Below, one piece after another: positions 17,794 through 26,762 of a stretch of 64,000 nt of DNA. The stretch's first letter is position 1, and each line of letters starts with the position of its first letter. The translations under genes were made by a program, and so were the position numbers. The notes under the pieces are model-generated. The model searched no databases. It was not told the DNA's origin and saw nothing but the letters and a program-made list of their open reading frames with translations. This stretch comes from Opitutia bacterium ISCC 52 (GTDB taxonomy: Bacteria; Verrucomicrobiota; Verrucomicrobiia; Opitutales; UBA2995), in NCBI GenBank assembly GCA_014529675.2, contig CP076040.1, positions 372,001-436,000 on the forward strand. The letters run 5' to 3'.

Positions 17794-19575
17794 TCAGTCT
17801 AGTAGCGCTTTTAGTTTTGTAAATGGTTCATTGAGACTCTCGATGGCTCGTTTCCAGAAAATGGGATCCTGAATGTTTTCACCGAGTGTTTCTTGAACGA
17901 CTTGTTCGCAAGACATGGACCCTGATTTTTGAAGAAAGGTTTCATAGCTGGGTAGAAAACTGGCTCCTTCCTCCTTGAATCGCGCGAATAAAGAGACGCT
18001 CAAAAGATAACCGAAGGTATAGGGAAAATTATAGAATCGGAGCTCATCAATGTAGAAGTGAAGTTTCGAGCACCAGAAGTAGGGATCGAGTCCATCTTCG
18101 CTGAGCGTATCACCAAACTGCTTCTGCTGTTCTTCGATCATGATTTCCTTCATCCGCTTGACGGATACGATTCCTTCTCGTCGTTCTTCGTAGAACCGTT
18201 TTTCCCATCGGCAGCGAACAGGGATATCGAGAAGGAAGGCCATGATTCGAGTCGCGTCTGAATCCAAGAACGTTAGTTTTTGTGCATCAGAAAACGCGCT
18301 GTTAGATAACACTCCATCTGAGAGAAGCAGTTCGGCAAATGTGGATGCTGATTCGGCCAAAGTCATGGGATACTCACTGGCGAACCGTCTCTGGCTGGAC
18401 ATCACACGTGAATGCCACGCATGCCCTACTTCATGTGCGTAGGTAGTCACCGCAGTCATGGTATCCTTAAAGGTCATGTAGATCCTGGACTCGTGGTTGA
18501 GGTGGCTGCCTGTACAAAACCCACCAGGGCGTTTGTTGTCACGGGGTTGGTAATCCACCCATTGTTTTTCCAGAAGTTCTTTATTGAAGGCGCCCAAGGC
18601 AGGGTAGGCGGCGTCAAAAGCTTCTTGGACCAATTGGGTTCCAGATTCCCAGGAGATAGGTGTCTGGTCTGAAAGATCCATGGGTGCGTAGAGGTCGTAA
18701 TAGCCCGCTTTCTCAAATCCCATCTGTTGGGAGCGATAGGCCAAGATATCTCTTGGAAGATCAATCGTGTCGTCGATTGCCTGGAACATGGCATCGAGGG
18801 TTGCAGGTTCCAGTCGTGCCTCTCGGCAAGCTTCGTTGAGGAAATGGTCTGAGCCTCGTCGCTTATCCAGACTGTGCCGGGTGCCTGCCAGTGCATTGAG
18901 CGCTGCGTTGCAGGTCGCCTCGTGTTCTTCCCAGGCCGCATTGGAGCCGTGAAAGGCTGAAATTCGCACGTCGCGATTACTCCCTGAGGTGAGCGATACG
19001 CGTTGGCCCATGGGCGCGGTCTGAGTATCCCCATGCTCGTCGACATATTGAAATTTCAGCTGACCGGATAGGCTATCGTAAAGCTGACTCCAGGCATTGA
19101 TGCCATTGACGTTGAGCTCTGATGCCAGGTCTTCCGCTGCGTCTTCCATCTGGTACTGCGCTTTGGACCGACATTCTGACAAATAGAAGGTCGCGTCTTC
19201 CAGCTCTGGTTGACCCCTTAATTTAGAAAACGCTTCATCTGATGTTTGGCCTAAAAGACTGTTAAATTGGGCGTTTAAGGTATTCATGCCCGCCGCATGC
19301 TCCTTCATCCAAGCATATTCTCCTGAATACCTGTCGTCAGTCGCATCTGCGGCGCACAGGCACTCAAGGTAGCTGCTTAGGTGCCCGAAACGGCTCGATA
19401 GGTCCTCTATCGCTTCGATAGTTTGCGTCCAGACCTCGGCATTCCTATCCGACAGATGATCGAGCCGAGAGAGGGTATCTGTTGCTTGTTTTAGATCCCG
19501 TAGAAGATCGGCTTTGAATGCCCGGTAGTCTGGTCCGTTGAATTCCTTAAAATAACTGCTTAAATCCCAATCCAT
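17794..19575 (-). CDS. M3-family oligoendopeptidase F-type peptidase
   Basis: The 593-residue protein has the zinc motif HEVGH (His381-Glu382-His385, in TYAHEVGHAWHSR) and the third ligand region TLAESASTFAELLLSD about 25 residues on, as in thimet/PepF peptidases. The N-terminal alpha-helical PepF domain precedes it. No signal peptide is present, so it should cleave short peptides in the cytoplasm. It is next to, and divergent from, fusA (193 bp apart). Confidence 0.93.
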   Translation of the reverse strand: MDWDLSSYFKEFNGPDYRAFKADLLRDLKQATDTLSRLDHLSDRNAEVWTQTIEAIEDLSSRFGHLSSYLECLCAADATDDRYSGEYAWMKEHAAGMNTLNAQFNSLLGQTSDEAFSKLRGQPELEDATFYLSECRSKAQYQMEDAAEDLASELNVNGINAWSQLYDSLSGQLKFQYVDEHGDTQTAPMGQRVSLTSGSNRDVRISAFHGSNAAWEEHEATCNAALNALAGTRHSLDKRRGSDHFLNEACREARLEPATLDAMFQAIDDTIDLPRDILAYRSQQMGFEKAGYYDLYAPMDLSDQTPISWESGTQLVQEAFDAAYPALGAFNKELLEKQWVDYQPRDNKRPGGFCTGSHLNHESRIYMTFKDTMTAVTTYAHEVGHAWHSRVMSSQRRFASEYPMTLAESASTFAELLLSDGVLSNSAFSDAQKLTFLDSDATRIMAFLLDIPVRCRWEKRFYEERREGIVSVKRMKEIMIEEQQKQFGDTLSEDGLDPYFWCSKLHFYIDELRFYNFPYTFGYLLSVSLFARFKEEGASFLPSYETFLQKSGSMSCEQVVQETLGENIQDPIFWKRAIESLNEPFTKLKALLD

Positions 19576-19768
19576 GGTGTTGACGTTAGGATGGATGAGA
19601 GCGCAATCAAGCTTGCTTGAGACGGGTGTATGAGAAATTCCAGAAGACCGTTCTTCTGAGAGGCCCCATATACATAGGCAATAATATGCATTCTGGTATT
19701 GCCAAAACGAATTTAAGCCTTAGCCATGTCTGCTTTTCCTAAGTTGGCCAACCAAAGAGGACCGAATT

Positions 19769-21853
19769 ATGGCAGATTTAAGCAAATATAGAAACATTGG
19801 CATTTTTGCTCACGTGGACGCGGGCAAGACTACGACAACCGAGCGTATTTTGAAGCTTACCGGTAAGATTCACAAGATGGGTGAAGTGCATGACGGTGCG
19901 GCTACCACTGACTTTATGGATCAGGAGCAGGAACGTGGAATCACGATTCAATCTGCTGCTACCACTTGTTACTGGGACGATCACCGTTTCAATATCATTG
20001 ATACTCCGGGTCACGTGGATTTTACCATTGAAGTATACCGCTCCCTGAAGGTTCTGGATGGTGGCGTAGGTGTATTCTGTGGATCTGGTGGTGTTGAGCC
20101 TCAGTCAGAAACTAACTGGCGTTATGCTACCGAGTCTGAAGTTGCTCGTATTATTTACGTGAACAAAATGGACCGGGTAGGTGCTGACTTCTACCGTGTG
20201 GTAAAACAAGTGGAAGACGTGCTCGCTGCCAGACCTCTCGTTATGACGCTCCCTATTGGTGCTGAAAATGACTTTGTTGGCATGGTCGACATTTTGACCA
20301 AGAAAGCCTACATCTGGGATGATTCTGGAGATCCAATGAATTTTGAAGTCTCTGATCCTCCTGCCGACATGGTGGACAAGGTGAATGAGTACTACGAAAA
20401 GCTCGTCGAAACTGCAGTTGAGCAGGACGACGATGCGATGGAAGCTTATCTCGAAGGAAATGAGCCCGATATTGATACGCTTAAGAAGTGTATCCGCAAG
20501 GGCACCATCAATCTTGATTTCTTTCCCACCTATTGTGGATCCTCCTTCAAGAATAAGGGAGTTCAACTTATTCTCGATGCGGTTGTAGATTATCTGCCGA
20601 ATCCGACAGAAGTTAAACCTCAGCCAGAAATGGACATCGATGGTAATGCAACTGGAGATTTCGCCGTTGTTGATCCCAATGGTCCTCTCCGTATGCTTGC
20701 ATTCAAAATCATGGATGACAAATACGGCGCGTTGACTTTTACCCGTATTTATTCCGGAACGCTCAAAAAAGGTTCTAACGTCGTCAATACCTTCACAGGC
20801 AAGACAGAGCGAATCGGTCGTATTGTTGAGATGCATGCCGATAGCCGTGAGGAAATTGATTCTGCTCAAGCGGGTGACATTGTCGCATTGCTGGGAATTA
20901 AGAATGTTCAAACGGGTCACACCTTGGCCGATCCGAACAACCCAGCGACCTTGGAGCCTATGGTCTTCCCGGACCCTGTTATTTCAATCGCTGTAGCGCC
21001 TAAGGATAAGATCAATGCTGAAAAGATGGGTGCGGCTATCGGTAAGATGGTTCAAGAAGATCCTTCTTTCCGCGTTGAGACCGATGAAGACAGTGGAGAA
21101 ACCATTCTTAAGGGAATGGGTGAGCTTCACCTCGATATTAAGGTCGACATCCTTAAACGTACCCACGGTGTTCAAGTGGATGTAGGTAAGCCACAGGTTG
21201 CCTACCGCGAAACCATCACTCAGCGCACTGAAGATTCTTACACTCACAAGAAGCAATCCGGTGGTTCCGGTCAGTTCGGTAAAATCGACTACATCGTTGA
21301 GCCTGGTGAGAGTGGTGAAGGTTTCACTTTCGAATCCAAAGTTGTTGGCGGAAACGTTCCTAAGGAATACTGGCCGGCCGTTGAGAAGGGCTTTGGAAGT
21401 TCCATGGAAAAGGGTGTTCTTGCCGAATATCCAACCGTGGACGTAAAAGTTACTCTCGTCGATGGAGCCTTCCACGCGGTTGACTCATCGGCTGTTGCTT
21501 TCGAAATCGCAGCCCGTTCTGCTTACCGGCAGACCATGCCAAAGGCAGGTGCTCAGATTCTCGAGCCTATCATGAAGATCGATGTCTTCTGTCCAGACGA
21601 CAATGTAGGTGATGTGATCGGTGACTTGAATCGCCGTCGCGGAATCATCAAGACACAGGAAACCACACCGACCGGTGTTCGCGTAAAGGCCGATGCACCT
21701 TTGAGTGACATGTTCGGTTATATTGGTGACCTTCGTTCTATGACTTCTGGTCGTGGTCAGTTCTCCATGGAGTTCTCCCACTACGAAGCCTGCCCTCGCA
21801 ATATTGCCGAGGAAGTGATCGCTGAGGCTGCAGAGCGTAACGCTAAAAAATAA
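19769..21853 (+). CDS. fusA: Elongation factor G, FusA2-like
   Basis: This 694-residue translational GTPase has G1 [10 protein letters not shown] near residue 14, the DxPGH motif DTPGHVDF, G4 NKMD, and EF-G domains II-V through the C-terminal [19 protein letters not shown] good ribosome-binding site AGAGGA lies 9 bases before the ATG. It is not in an rpsL-rpsG-tuf operon and stands alone with its own terminator. Segments such as [19 protein letters not shown] and [21 protein letters not shown] are those I recall from the second EF-G (FusA2) of pseudomonads and vibrios, so it is probably a paralogue or specialised factor and not the only EF-G of the cell. Confidence 0.92.
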   Translation: MADLSKYRNIGIFAHVDAGKTTTTERILKLTGKIHKMGEVHDGAATTDFMDQEQERGITIQSAATTCYWDDHRFNIIDTPGHVDFTIEVYRSLKVLDGGVGVFCGSGGVEPQSETNWRYATESEVARIIYVNKMDRVGADFYRVVKQVEDVLAARPLVMTLPIGAENDFVGMVDILTKKAYIWDDSGDPMNFEVSDPPADMVDKVNEYYEKLVETAVEQDDDAMEAYLEGNEPDIDTLKKCIRKGTINLDFFPTYCGSSFKNKGVQLILDAVVDYLPNPTEVKPQPEMDIDGNATGDFAVVDPNGPLRMLAFKIMDDKYGALTFTRIYSGTLKKGSNVVNTFTGKTERIGRIVEMHADSREEIDSAQAGDIVALLGIKNVQTGHTLADPNNPATLEPMVFPDPVISIAVAPKDKINAEKMGAAIGKMVQEDPSFRVETDEDSGETILKGMGELHLDIKVDILKRTHGVQVDVGKPQVAYRETITQRTEDSYTHKKQSGGSGQFGKIDYIVEPGESGEGFTFESKVVGGNVPKEYWPAVEKGFGSSMEKGVLAEYPTVDVKVTLVDGAFHAVDSSAVAFEIAARSAYRQTMPKAGAQILEPIMKIDVFCPDDNVGDVIGDLNRRRGIIKTQETTPTGVRVKADAPLSDMFGYIGDLRSMTSGRGQFSMEFSHYEACPRNIAEEVIAEAAERNAKK

Positions 21854-21878
21854 ATTTTCCTGCTACCAAATATTTAAG

Positions 21879-21910
21879 ACACCCGATTCGAAAGGATCGG
21901 GTGTTTTTTT
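21879..21910 (+). terminator. Rho-independent terminator after fusA
   Basis: ACACCCGAT and ATCGGGTGT form a 9-bp stem with loop TCGAAAGG, followed by seven T residues, 26 bp after the stop codon. Confidence 0.92.
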
Positions 21911-21969
21911 ATACAGAAAACAGTCCGAAAGAACTCGGCTCACGGTTTGGATTGTGATTCTTATAGGGT

Positions 21970-23271
21970 ATGGCGTGCTTTTCTGAAATACCTCACTACG
22001 ACTCTCTCGGCCTTTCTTCAGGCATCAATGAGGATGACTTGGAGCAATTCGATCACCTGTCCGCCTATAAAGCACTGGGGCCCATTTACCGTATCCAATA
22101 CCGGGGTGAGGAATGGGCGTGTGTGGGGGGGCTTAAGGCCAATGAGTGGGCTTGGGGGCATCCTGATCGTTGGAATTATGAAGATCCCATGAAGGCATTC
22201 CGTGAAGTTATGGGTGAGACTCATGTTACGCAGCTCGATGGCGTTCGGCACCGAGCCAAGCGGAAAGCACTCAAGCCAGGTTTTGCTATGAGCCTCATCG
22301 CGCAGCAGATTCCAAAGATCGATCAAGTGGTGAAGCAGTTTTTTAAAGATCACTGTGGCGAGACCTGGACCATGATGGATCTTTTCATGGAAGCGCTGAC
22401 AGAAGCGAACTCTCAGTCAGTCATCGTGACCCCGCTTACTCCTGAAGAGCGGCACATCTTTATCGAATTTGAGGAAGTCTTTCTTCCTGGAGTGGCTATG
22501 ACTCCTGAGCAACGAACTCGTTATTACGATAGCTCTACATTTTATCAGCTCAAGCCCATTGTATTCGAATTTTTGAGACAGCTGGTTGCGAAGCGTTTGG
22601 ATGGCCATCGTGAGAATGATAGTTTCCAAACGATGATCGATAATCGTGAAGACCGAGAGTTCCCTCCAGGTCTAGGGGAGCTCATCCCTGAAGCTTATCT
22701 TTTATTAATGGCCGGAACCGGTAATACTGCGCGGACCATTAACTGCGGGCTTCATTACTTGCAGGAGCAACCCGATTGGTTCGCCGAGCTAAAAGAGGAA
22801 GTAAAAGATTACCAGCCCGACAAATTACTCCGTGGCATGGATTTGTTTCCAAAGCTAAAAGCAACGATCATGGAGATGGAACGTGTTTTCCCGGCCGCTC
22901 CTTTGCACCCACGCTTAGCAGCTGAGGATTTAGAGTTTGAAGGATATGAGATTCCGCAAGGTACGCGTATTCTGCATTTGCATACGCTTACGCATTTCCT
23001 GGATGAGATTTATGAAGAACCATTGCGGTTTAACGCAAGACGATGGATCGAGAATGATTATCCTAAAAAGGCTCACGGCACGTTTGGAGGTAGCACTCGC
23101 ATTTGTCTGGGAATGAATCTGGCTCGGATTCACATGCCCATAGTCATGGCCAATTTGGTGCGATACTTTGATTTGGAAGTCGATGAATTACCGGACATTA
23201 AGGTGAACTTTAATTATGGAGTTCCTCAAAGCTCTGACTTGGTCGGGCGATTGAAGCTAGGGGATCAGTAA
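21970..23271 (+). CDS. Cytochrome P450
   Basis: This 433-residue protein has the P450 hallmarks in order: I-helix oxygen-activation motif AGTGNTART near residue 250, K-helix E302-M-E-R305 followed by FPAAPLHPRL, and the heme-thiolate loop FGGSTRICLG with Cys379. There is no membrane anchor, so it is a soluble bacterial class I type that would need ferredoxin and a reductase, neither of which is nearby. The substrate is unknown. The next gene is an MBL hydrolase 74 bp downstream on the same strand, and the two may form a small operon acting on one compound. Confidence 0.93.
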   Translation: MACFSEIPHYDSLGLSSGINEDDLEQFDHLSAYKALGPIYRIQYRGEEWACVGGLKANEWAWGHPDRWNYEDPMKAFREVMGETHVTQLDGVRHRAKRKALKPGFAMSLIAQQIPKIDQVVKQFFKDHCGETWTMMDLFMEALTEANSQSVIVTPLTPEERHIFIEFEEVFLPGVAMTPEQRTRYYDSSTFYQLKPIVFEFLRQLVAKRLDGHRENDSFQTMIDNREDREFPPGLGELIPEAYLLLMAGTGNTARTINCGLHYLQEQPDWFAELKEEVKDYQPDKLLRGMDLFPKLKATIMEMERVFPAAPLHPRLAAEDLEFEGYEIPQGTRILHLHTLTHFLDEIYEEPLRFNARRWIENDYPKKAHGTFGGSTRICLGMNLARIHMPIVMANLVRYFDLEVDELPDIKVNFNYGVPQSSDLVGRLKLGDQ

Positions 23272-23345
23272 GGGTGCCATGCAGGCAAAATAGAGGCGAA
23301 GATTGGACTTCCGATTTTTAATATAAGCGATCAATCTTTATCTTT

Positions 23346-24083
23346 ATGGAAATCGTTGTGCTCGGCGTGGGTGAAGCATTCACCAGCAAATACTTCAATA
23401 CTTCCTTTTTAGTTCGTCACGAGGGTTACACCCTGGCGATTGACTGTCCTGATCGTTATCGGGGTGTTTTGGCGTCGGCCTCGGAAGAGACCAGTCTCGA
23501 TCTAACTCTGGAGGATGTGAATGCCTTTATTATTACTCATTTGCACGGTGACCACGTGAATGGCTTGGAGTCGGTTGCCTTCTATCGGAAATTCCGGGAA
23601 CGTCGAAAAGTAGATCTGTGGGCACAAGACCAGGTGTTGGAAGACTTGTGGCCTAAGCGTTTACAAGTAGCCCTCGAACCCATGTTTAATGGAGAGGGTT
23701 GGGGAACAAATACCTGCGAAGAATATTTCAACTTTAATTCATTGGCTATTGGAGAGGTGATACAGATAGGACCCTTTTCAGTAGAAGCCTACCTGACTCT
23801 TCACCATCTTCGAGCGACTGCGCTGAAAATATCCGTTGGTGGTAAGTCATTCGGTTATTCCTGCGACACTCGTTTTGATCCACAGCTAATCGAATTTCTG
23901 AGTCCGGCTGATTTGATCTTTCATGAAACCAATGTAGGGCCTGGGCATTCTGACTACGATCTACTCAAATCACTCCCTGCAGAAACCCGTGAAAAAATGC
24001 GGCTCGTTCACTATCAGGATGACTTTGTTGAGGAACCTTCTCAAATACGCTGCGCCCGGCAGGGGGAGCTTTATTCTCTTTAG
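23346..24083 (+). CDS. MBL-fold metallohydrolase (RNase Z-like fold)
   Basis: The 245-residue protein has the metallo-beta-lactamase motif H65-L-H67-G-D69-H70 and later histidine/aspartate ligands (FGYSCDTRFD, FHETNVG, LVHYQDD). Its length and layout resemble the RNase Z / phosphonate-hydrolase branch of the superfamily, but the long tRNA-binding exosite of RNase Z is not evident. It probably hydrolyses an ester or phosphodiester. Location after the P450 suggests shared small-molecule metabolism. It has no signal peptide. Confidence 0.85.
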   Translation: MEIVVLGVGEAFTSKYFNTSFLVRHEGYTLAIDCPDRYRGVLASASEETSLDLTLEDVNAFIITHLHGDHVNGLESVAFYRKFRERRKVDLWAQDQVLEDLWPKRLQVALEPMFNGEGWGTNTCEEYFNFNSLAIGEVIQIGPFSVEAYLTLHHLRATALKISVGGKSFGYSCDTRFDPQLIEFLSPADLIFHETNVGPGHSDYDLLKSLPAETREKMRLVHYQDDFVEEPSQIRCARQGELYSL

Positions 24084-24154
24084 TTTAGAGTAGGATCTTA
24101 TGGATTCTTTCTGCTTCGTGCATAAATCCTTATCTCAGAATCACTTGTTTCATT

Positions 24155-24203
24155 TCTGATATTCGAGCCGTTCACGGGTGTCAGAATGGCTCAAAATATC
24201 AGA
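24155..24203. repeat. Imperfect inverted repeat between the MBL gene and a hypothetical gene
   Basis: TCTGATATT-C-GAGCC (24155-24169) faces GGCTC-AA-AATATCAGA (24188-24203) across an 18-base loop. No T tract follows, so a regulatory site or RNA structure is more likely than a terminator. Nothing else is clear in this 221-bp gap. Confidence 0.45.
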
Positions 24204-24304
24204 TCGATAAATGACTGAAATGGAGCTGTTTGGAGAACGATTTCACAAGGCTTGATTCGGTGTAATAATTGGTGATGATGTCCCGCTCAACCTTGTGTTG
24301 TGCT

Positions 24305-24733
24305 ATGGAAAATGAAAAGGAAGACGAATGCTTTTCCTTTAAGCCAGTGGAGCTTCTTGTCCTGGAAGCTGGCTGGAACAAAGGAGAGCTTAAAAATTAC
24401 GTTCCCTTGGTAAGTGATTTTATCGAGGAACAGGAGAAGGTTATCAGGACAGAGTTCGGCCCCCAAGGTGATGGGGATAAAATATCACGAGAGCTCATCG
24501 ACCTTCTGCTCAGAAATGGTACCCTGGACCAAGCATCTGAAATGCTGGATCAAGGTGAAGAAATGCATAAAGAACTCTGGATTCGTGGTGAATGTGGCGA
24601 CGACGATCGTGCTCGCATTTGCAAAGAGTGGACCCAGAAATATGCAAAGAGTTGGCGTCGATGGCGGGTGTTAATTTACACCTTTATTGCGACCCGACTC
24701 TTGGCTGCAATGTACGACGACATTCGTTGTTAG
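24305..24733 (+). CDS. Hypothetical protein
   Basis: The frame opens at 24269, but MENEKEDECFSF at 24305 is the more natural start, giving 142 residues. It is alpha-helical in character and rich in charged residues, with LIDLLLRNGTLDQASEMLDQGEEMHKEL in the middle and a C-terminal stretch RRWRVLIYTFIATRLLAAMY that could be a membrane-associated helix. I do not recognise a family. Its 3' end overlaps by four bases the stop of a DUF2249 remnant on the other strand, so it may once have ended elsewhere. Confidence 0.55.
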   Translation: MENEKEDECFSFKPVELLVLEAGWNKGELKNYVPLVSDFIEEQEKVIRTEFGPQGDGDKISRELIDLLLRNGTLDQASEMLDQGEEMHKELWIRGECGDDDRARICKEWTQKYAKSWRRWRVLIYTFIATRLLAAMYDDIRC

Positions 24734-24951
24734 AATAGATTAGAATCTGGGTGAAAGGTCACTTCCCAGGCGTCCTCCGACCGTAGTTTACTGCTGTGGG
24801 AAAAGCCTCGCTGTGCCAGCAGCCCATATAGTGGGAGCGGTTCGAAAGGAACGATGATTACAAGGTCTTGGTTCGAGGTGAGTCGTTCAGCTGCGTCGAG
24901 AATTGTCCCAAGAGGTGATTCACCTCGATCGCAAATCGGTCGTATCCGCTC
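24730..24951 (-). pseudogene. DUF2249-domain remnant lacking a start codon
   Basis: On the minus strand, 73 codons are open between stops at 24952-24954 and 24730-24732. They match the DUF2249 pattern: IRPICDRGESPLGTILDAA, VIIVPFEPLPLYGLLAQRGF, then WEVTF. The match starts right at the usual domain beginning, but no ATG, GTG or TTG precedes it before the upstream stop. The gene seems cut at its 5' end where the sigma-factor remnant begins on the other strand. DUF2249 proteins are small TusA-like proteins often near heme or nitrogen-oxide metabolism genes. Confidence 0.6.
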
Positions 24952-25142
24952 TTAAAAACTTGAAGGAATCACTACTATTTCCTCTGACCCTCTTTTACTT
25001 TGAACATTATTCCTACCAGGAAATTGCTGAAACACTCGATCTGCCCATGGGCACGGTGATGTCGCGTCTCTATCGCGGCAAAGCTGAGCTCTGCAAGCAG
25101 CTCAAGGATCCGCAGTCCCAATGTCAATCCCAACAAATTTAG
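24903..25142 (+). pseudogene. C-terminal remnant of an ECF sigma factor (region 4)
   Basis: The 79-residue frame contains a complete sigma region 4 helix-turn-helix: ALKNL...LTLFYFEHYSYQEIAETLDLPMGTVMSRLYRGKAEL. About 100 residues of region 2 and linker, which bind the -10 element and core polymerase, are missing, and no plus-strand frame upstream encodes them. An in-frame TGA lies at 24879. The only start is a TTG at 24903. It is followed 12 bp later by an anti-sigma-like gene, as in an intact sigma/anti-sigma pair. Most likely a truncated gene; a free region-4 protein with another role cannot be excluded. Confidence 0.75.
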
Positions 25143-25154
25143 CCGAAACGAATC

Positions 25155-25904
25155 ATGGACATTACAGAAGCAAAACAACTGCTTAGTTCTTATCACAGTG
25201 ATAAAGATCATTTTTCCGATCCCCATATGCTCGAAGCACTCAGTATGCTTGAGAAGGATCCCGAACTTGCCGAATGGTTTGAGCACCAGCTCGCCTTCGA
25301 TCAACAGGTGAAAGCTGCACTCAGCGAAGCACCCGAGCCAGCAGGCCTGCGGGACAAGCTGCTGCAGAATCATAAGAAAACCAAGCGTAACAACGTTATC
25401 CGCTATGTAAAGTGGGCGACTACGCTGGCCGCTGTATTGCTTATAGGAGGCGGTAGATTCTGGGGATACACTGCGAATTACAATAGCAAGATCCACGAAT
25501 ACGCCACGCTCCGTGAGGGCATGTCTCACTTTATTGCCGGATCCCACTTCATTTTGGATTATCTGGACAAGGATCTCGAGAATATCGGTGACTGGCTGGA
25601 GGAGGAAGACGCGCCTCTGTATGAGTCCGTGCCAGCTATGCTAGCGGCGAAGGAACCCATCGGCTGTAAAAAGATGAGCTGGAGGGGCCAAGATGTGTCG
25701 CTGGTTTGCTTCCATCGCGAGGACGGCAAGATCATTCACATGTTCGTTGCTGAGCGCGACGGGTTTTCAGAAGAAGCCATTGCAAATTTGGACGAAGTCT
25801 TGGTCAGCCACGACCTTGAAACCGGCGGTTGGGTGACCGATATGCACGTCTATTTGCTGACCGGTTCCGAACCCGGAGTGACCGTTCGCGAGTATCTGGG
25901 ATAA
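25155..25904 (+). CDS. Membrane anti-sigma-factor-like protein
   Basis: The 249-residue protein has a cytoplasmic helical domain of about 90 residues (SMLEKDPELAEWFEHQLAFDQQV), one membrane segment at about 94-113 (VKWATTLAAVLLIGGG), and a periplasmic C-terminal domain (SHFILDYLDKDLENIG ... MSWRGQDVSLVCFHREDGK). This layout, and position 12 bp after a sigma region 4, fits an anti-sigma factor. It has no zinc-finger HxxxCxxC. Because its sigma partner is truncated, it may be an orphan; it could also regulate a sigma factor elsewhere. Confidence 0.7.
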   Translation: MDITEAKQLLSSYHSDKDHFSDPHMLEALSMLEKDPELAEWFEHQLAFDQQVKAALSEAPEPAGLRDKLLQNHKKTKRNNVIRYVKWATTLAAVLLIGGGRFWGYTANYNSKIHEYATLREGMSHFIAGSHFILDYLDKDLENIGDWLEEEDAPLYESVPAMLAAKEPIGCKKMSWRGQDVSLVCFHREDGKIIHMFVAERDGFSEEAIANLDEVLVSHDLETGGWVTDMHVYLLTGSEPGVTVREYLG

Positions 25905-25961
25905 TTTAGCGAGGCTATATAGGGAAAAGAGGAGAGGAATCTCTTTATTTATAGGGGAGAA

Positions 25962-25996
25962 AAGGCCGGAGATTGGGGGATCTTCGGCCTTGACGA
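25962..25996 (+). promoter_or_regulatory. Leader hairpin before rpmI (terminator or attenuator)
   Basis: AAGGCCGGAGAT (25962-25973) pairs with ATCTTCGGCCTT (25980-25991), with one G-T pair, around a TGGGGG loop, and GACGATTTTT follows. It may terminate the anti-sigma transcript or act as an attenuator for the L35-L20 genes, which are often controlled by leader RNA. The sequence alone does not decide. Confidence 0.5.
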
Positions 25997-26076
25997 TTTT
26001 TCCCTGAAAATCGGTGATTTCGCCCTTTACAAGCAGAGGCGTGAGGGGTTTTATGATCCGCTTTTCCGCAATTCAC

Positions 26077-26277
26077 ATGCAAAAAACAAAAAAGTCTATT
26101 GCTAAACGTTTCAAGGTAACCGGAACAGGTAAGGTCATGCGCCGTAGCCCGAACCGTCGTCACCTGCTGACCAGTAAATCTACTAAGCAGAAGCGCCGCA
26201 GCGGACAAGATCAGGAAGCCTCTAAAGGTTTTACTGCGATTGTTCACAAAGCACTTCCACACAGCAACCGTACCTAG
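26077..26277 (+). CDS. rpmI: 50S ribosomal protein L35
   Basis: The frame is open from 26014, but the protein starts at the ATG at 26077 ([20 protein letters not shown]), giving 66 residues. The basic [18 protein letters not shown] core is diagnostic of L35, a component of the large ribosomal subunit. rplT follows 82 bp downstream. The usual upstream neighbour infC (IF3) is not here; an anti-sigma-like gene takes its place. Confidence 0.95.
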   Translation: MQKTKKSIAKRFKVTGTGKVMRRSPNRRHLLTSKSTKQKRRSGQDQEASKGFTAIVHKALPHSNRT

Positions 26278-26359
26278 AAACACTTTTACTAATTAATCGT
26301 TCAGGCGACACTCTAGATTAGGCGGCCTGCCGGTTTTAACATTAAGGATTCATTGAAAC

Positions 26360-26719
26360 ATGCCTAGAGCAACCAACGCACCCGCATCACGTAAACGCCG
26401 CAAGCGCGTTCTAAAACAGGCTAAAGGCTTTTGGGGAAACCGTTCCCGCCTTTTCCGTTACGCTCACGAGGCCGTCAACCACGGCCAGCAATACGCATAT
26501 CGCGACCGGAAGAATAAGAAACGCACCTGGCGTTCACTCTGGATTGTTCGCATCAATGCGATGTGTCGCGCCTATGACACAACTTATAGCCGATTTATGA
26601 ATGGACTTAAGAAGGCCGGGATCGAACTCGATCGGAAACAGCTTTCGGAAATGGCCATTCATGACGAGACCGCGTTCATCGCACTCATCAATAAGGCTAA
26701 AGAAGCTCAAGGAGCTTAA
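26360..26719 (+). CDS. rplT: 50S ribosomal protein L20
   Basis: This 119-residue protein matches L20 end to end: the basic N-terminal extension ([26 protein letters not shown]), then [40 protein letters not shown]20 binds 23S rRNA early in 50S assembly and in several bacteria represses its own operon by binding the leader. pheS follows 43 bp downstream. Confidence 0.97.
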   Translation: MPRATNAPASRKRRKRVLKQAKGFWGNRSRLFRYAHEAVNHGQQYAYRDRKNKKRTWRSLWIVRINAMCRAYDTTYSRFMNGLKKAGIELDRKQLSEMAIHDETAFIALINKAKEAQGA

Positions 26720-26762
26720 TCTGAGGCACACAAGTTAAAGACTACTTGCCCCGCATAGCTCC

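Noticed and set aside
20105-20920. 271-codon antisense frame within fusA
   Set aside because: Shadow of a strongly conserved EF-G; no independent protein features.
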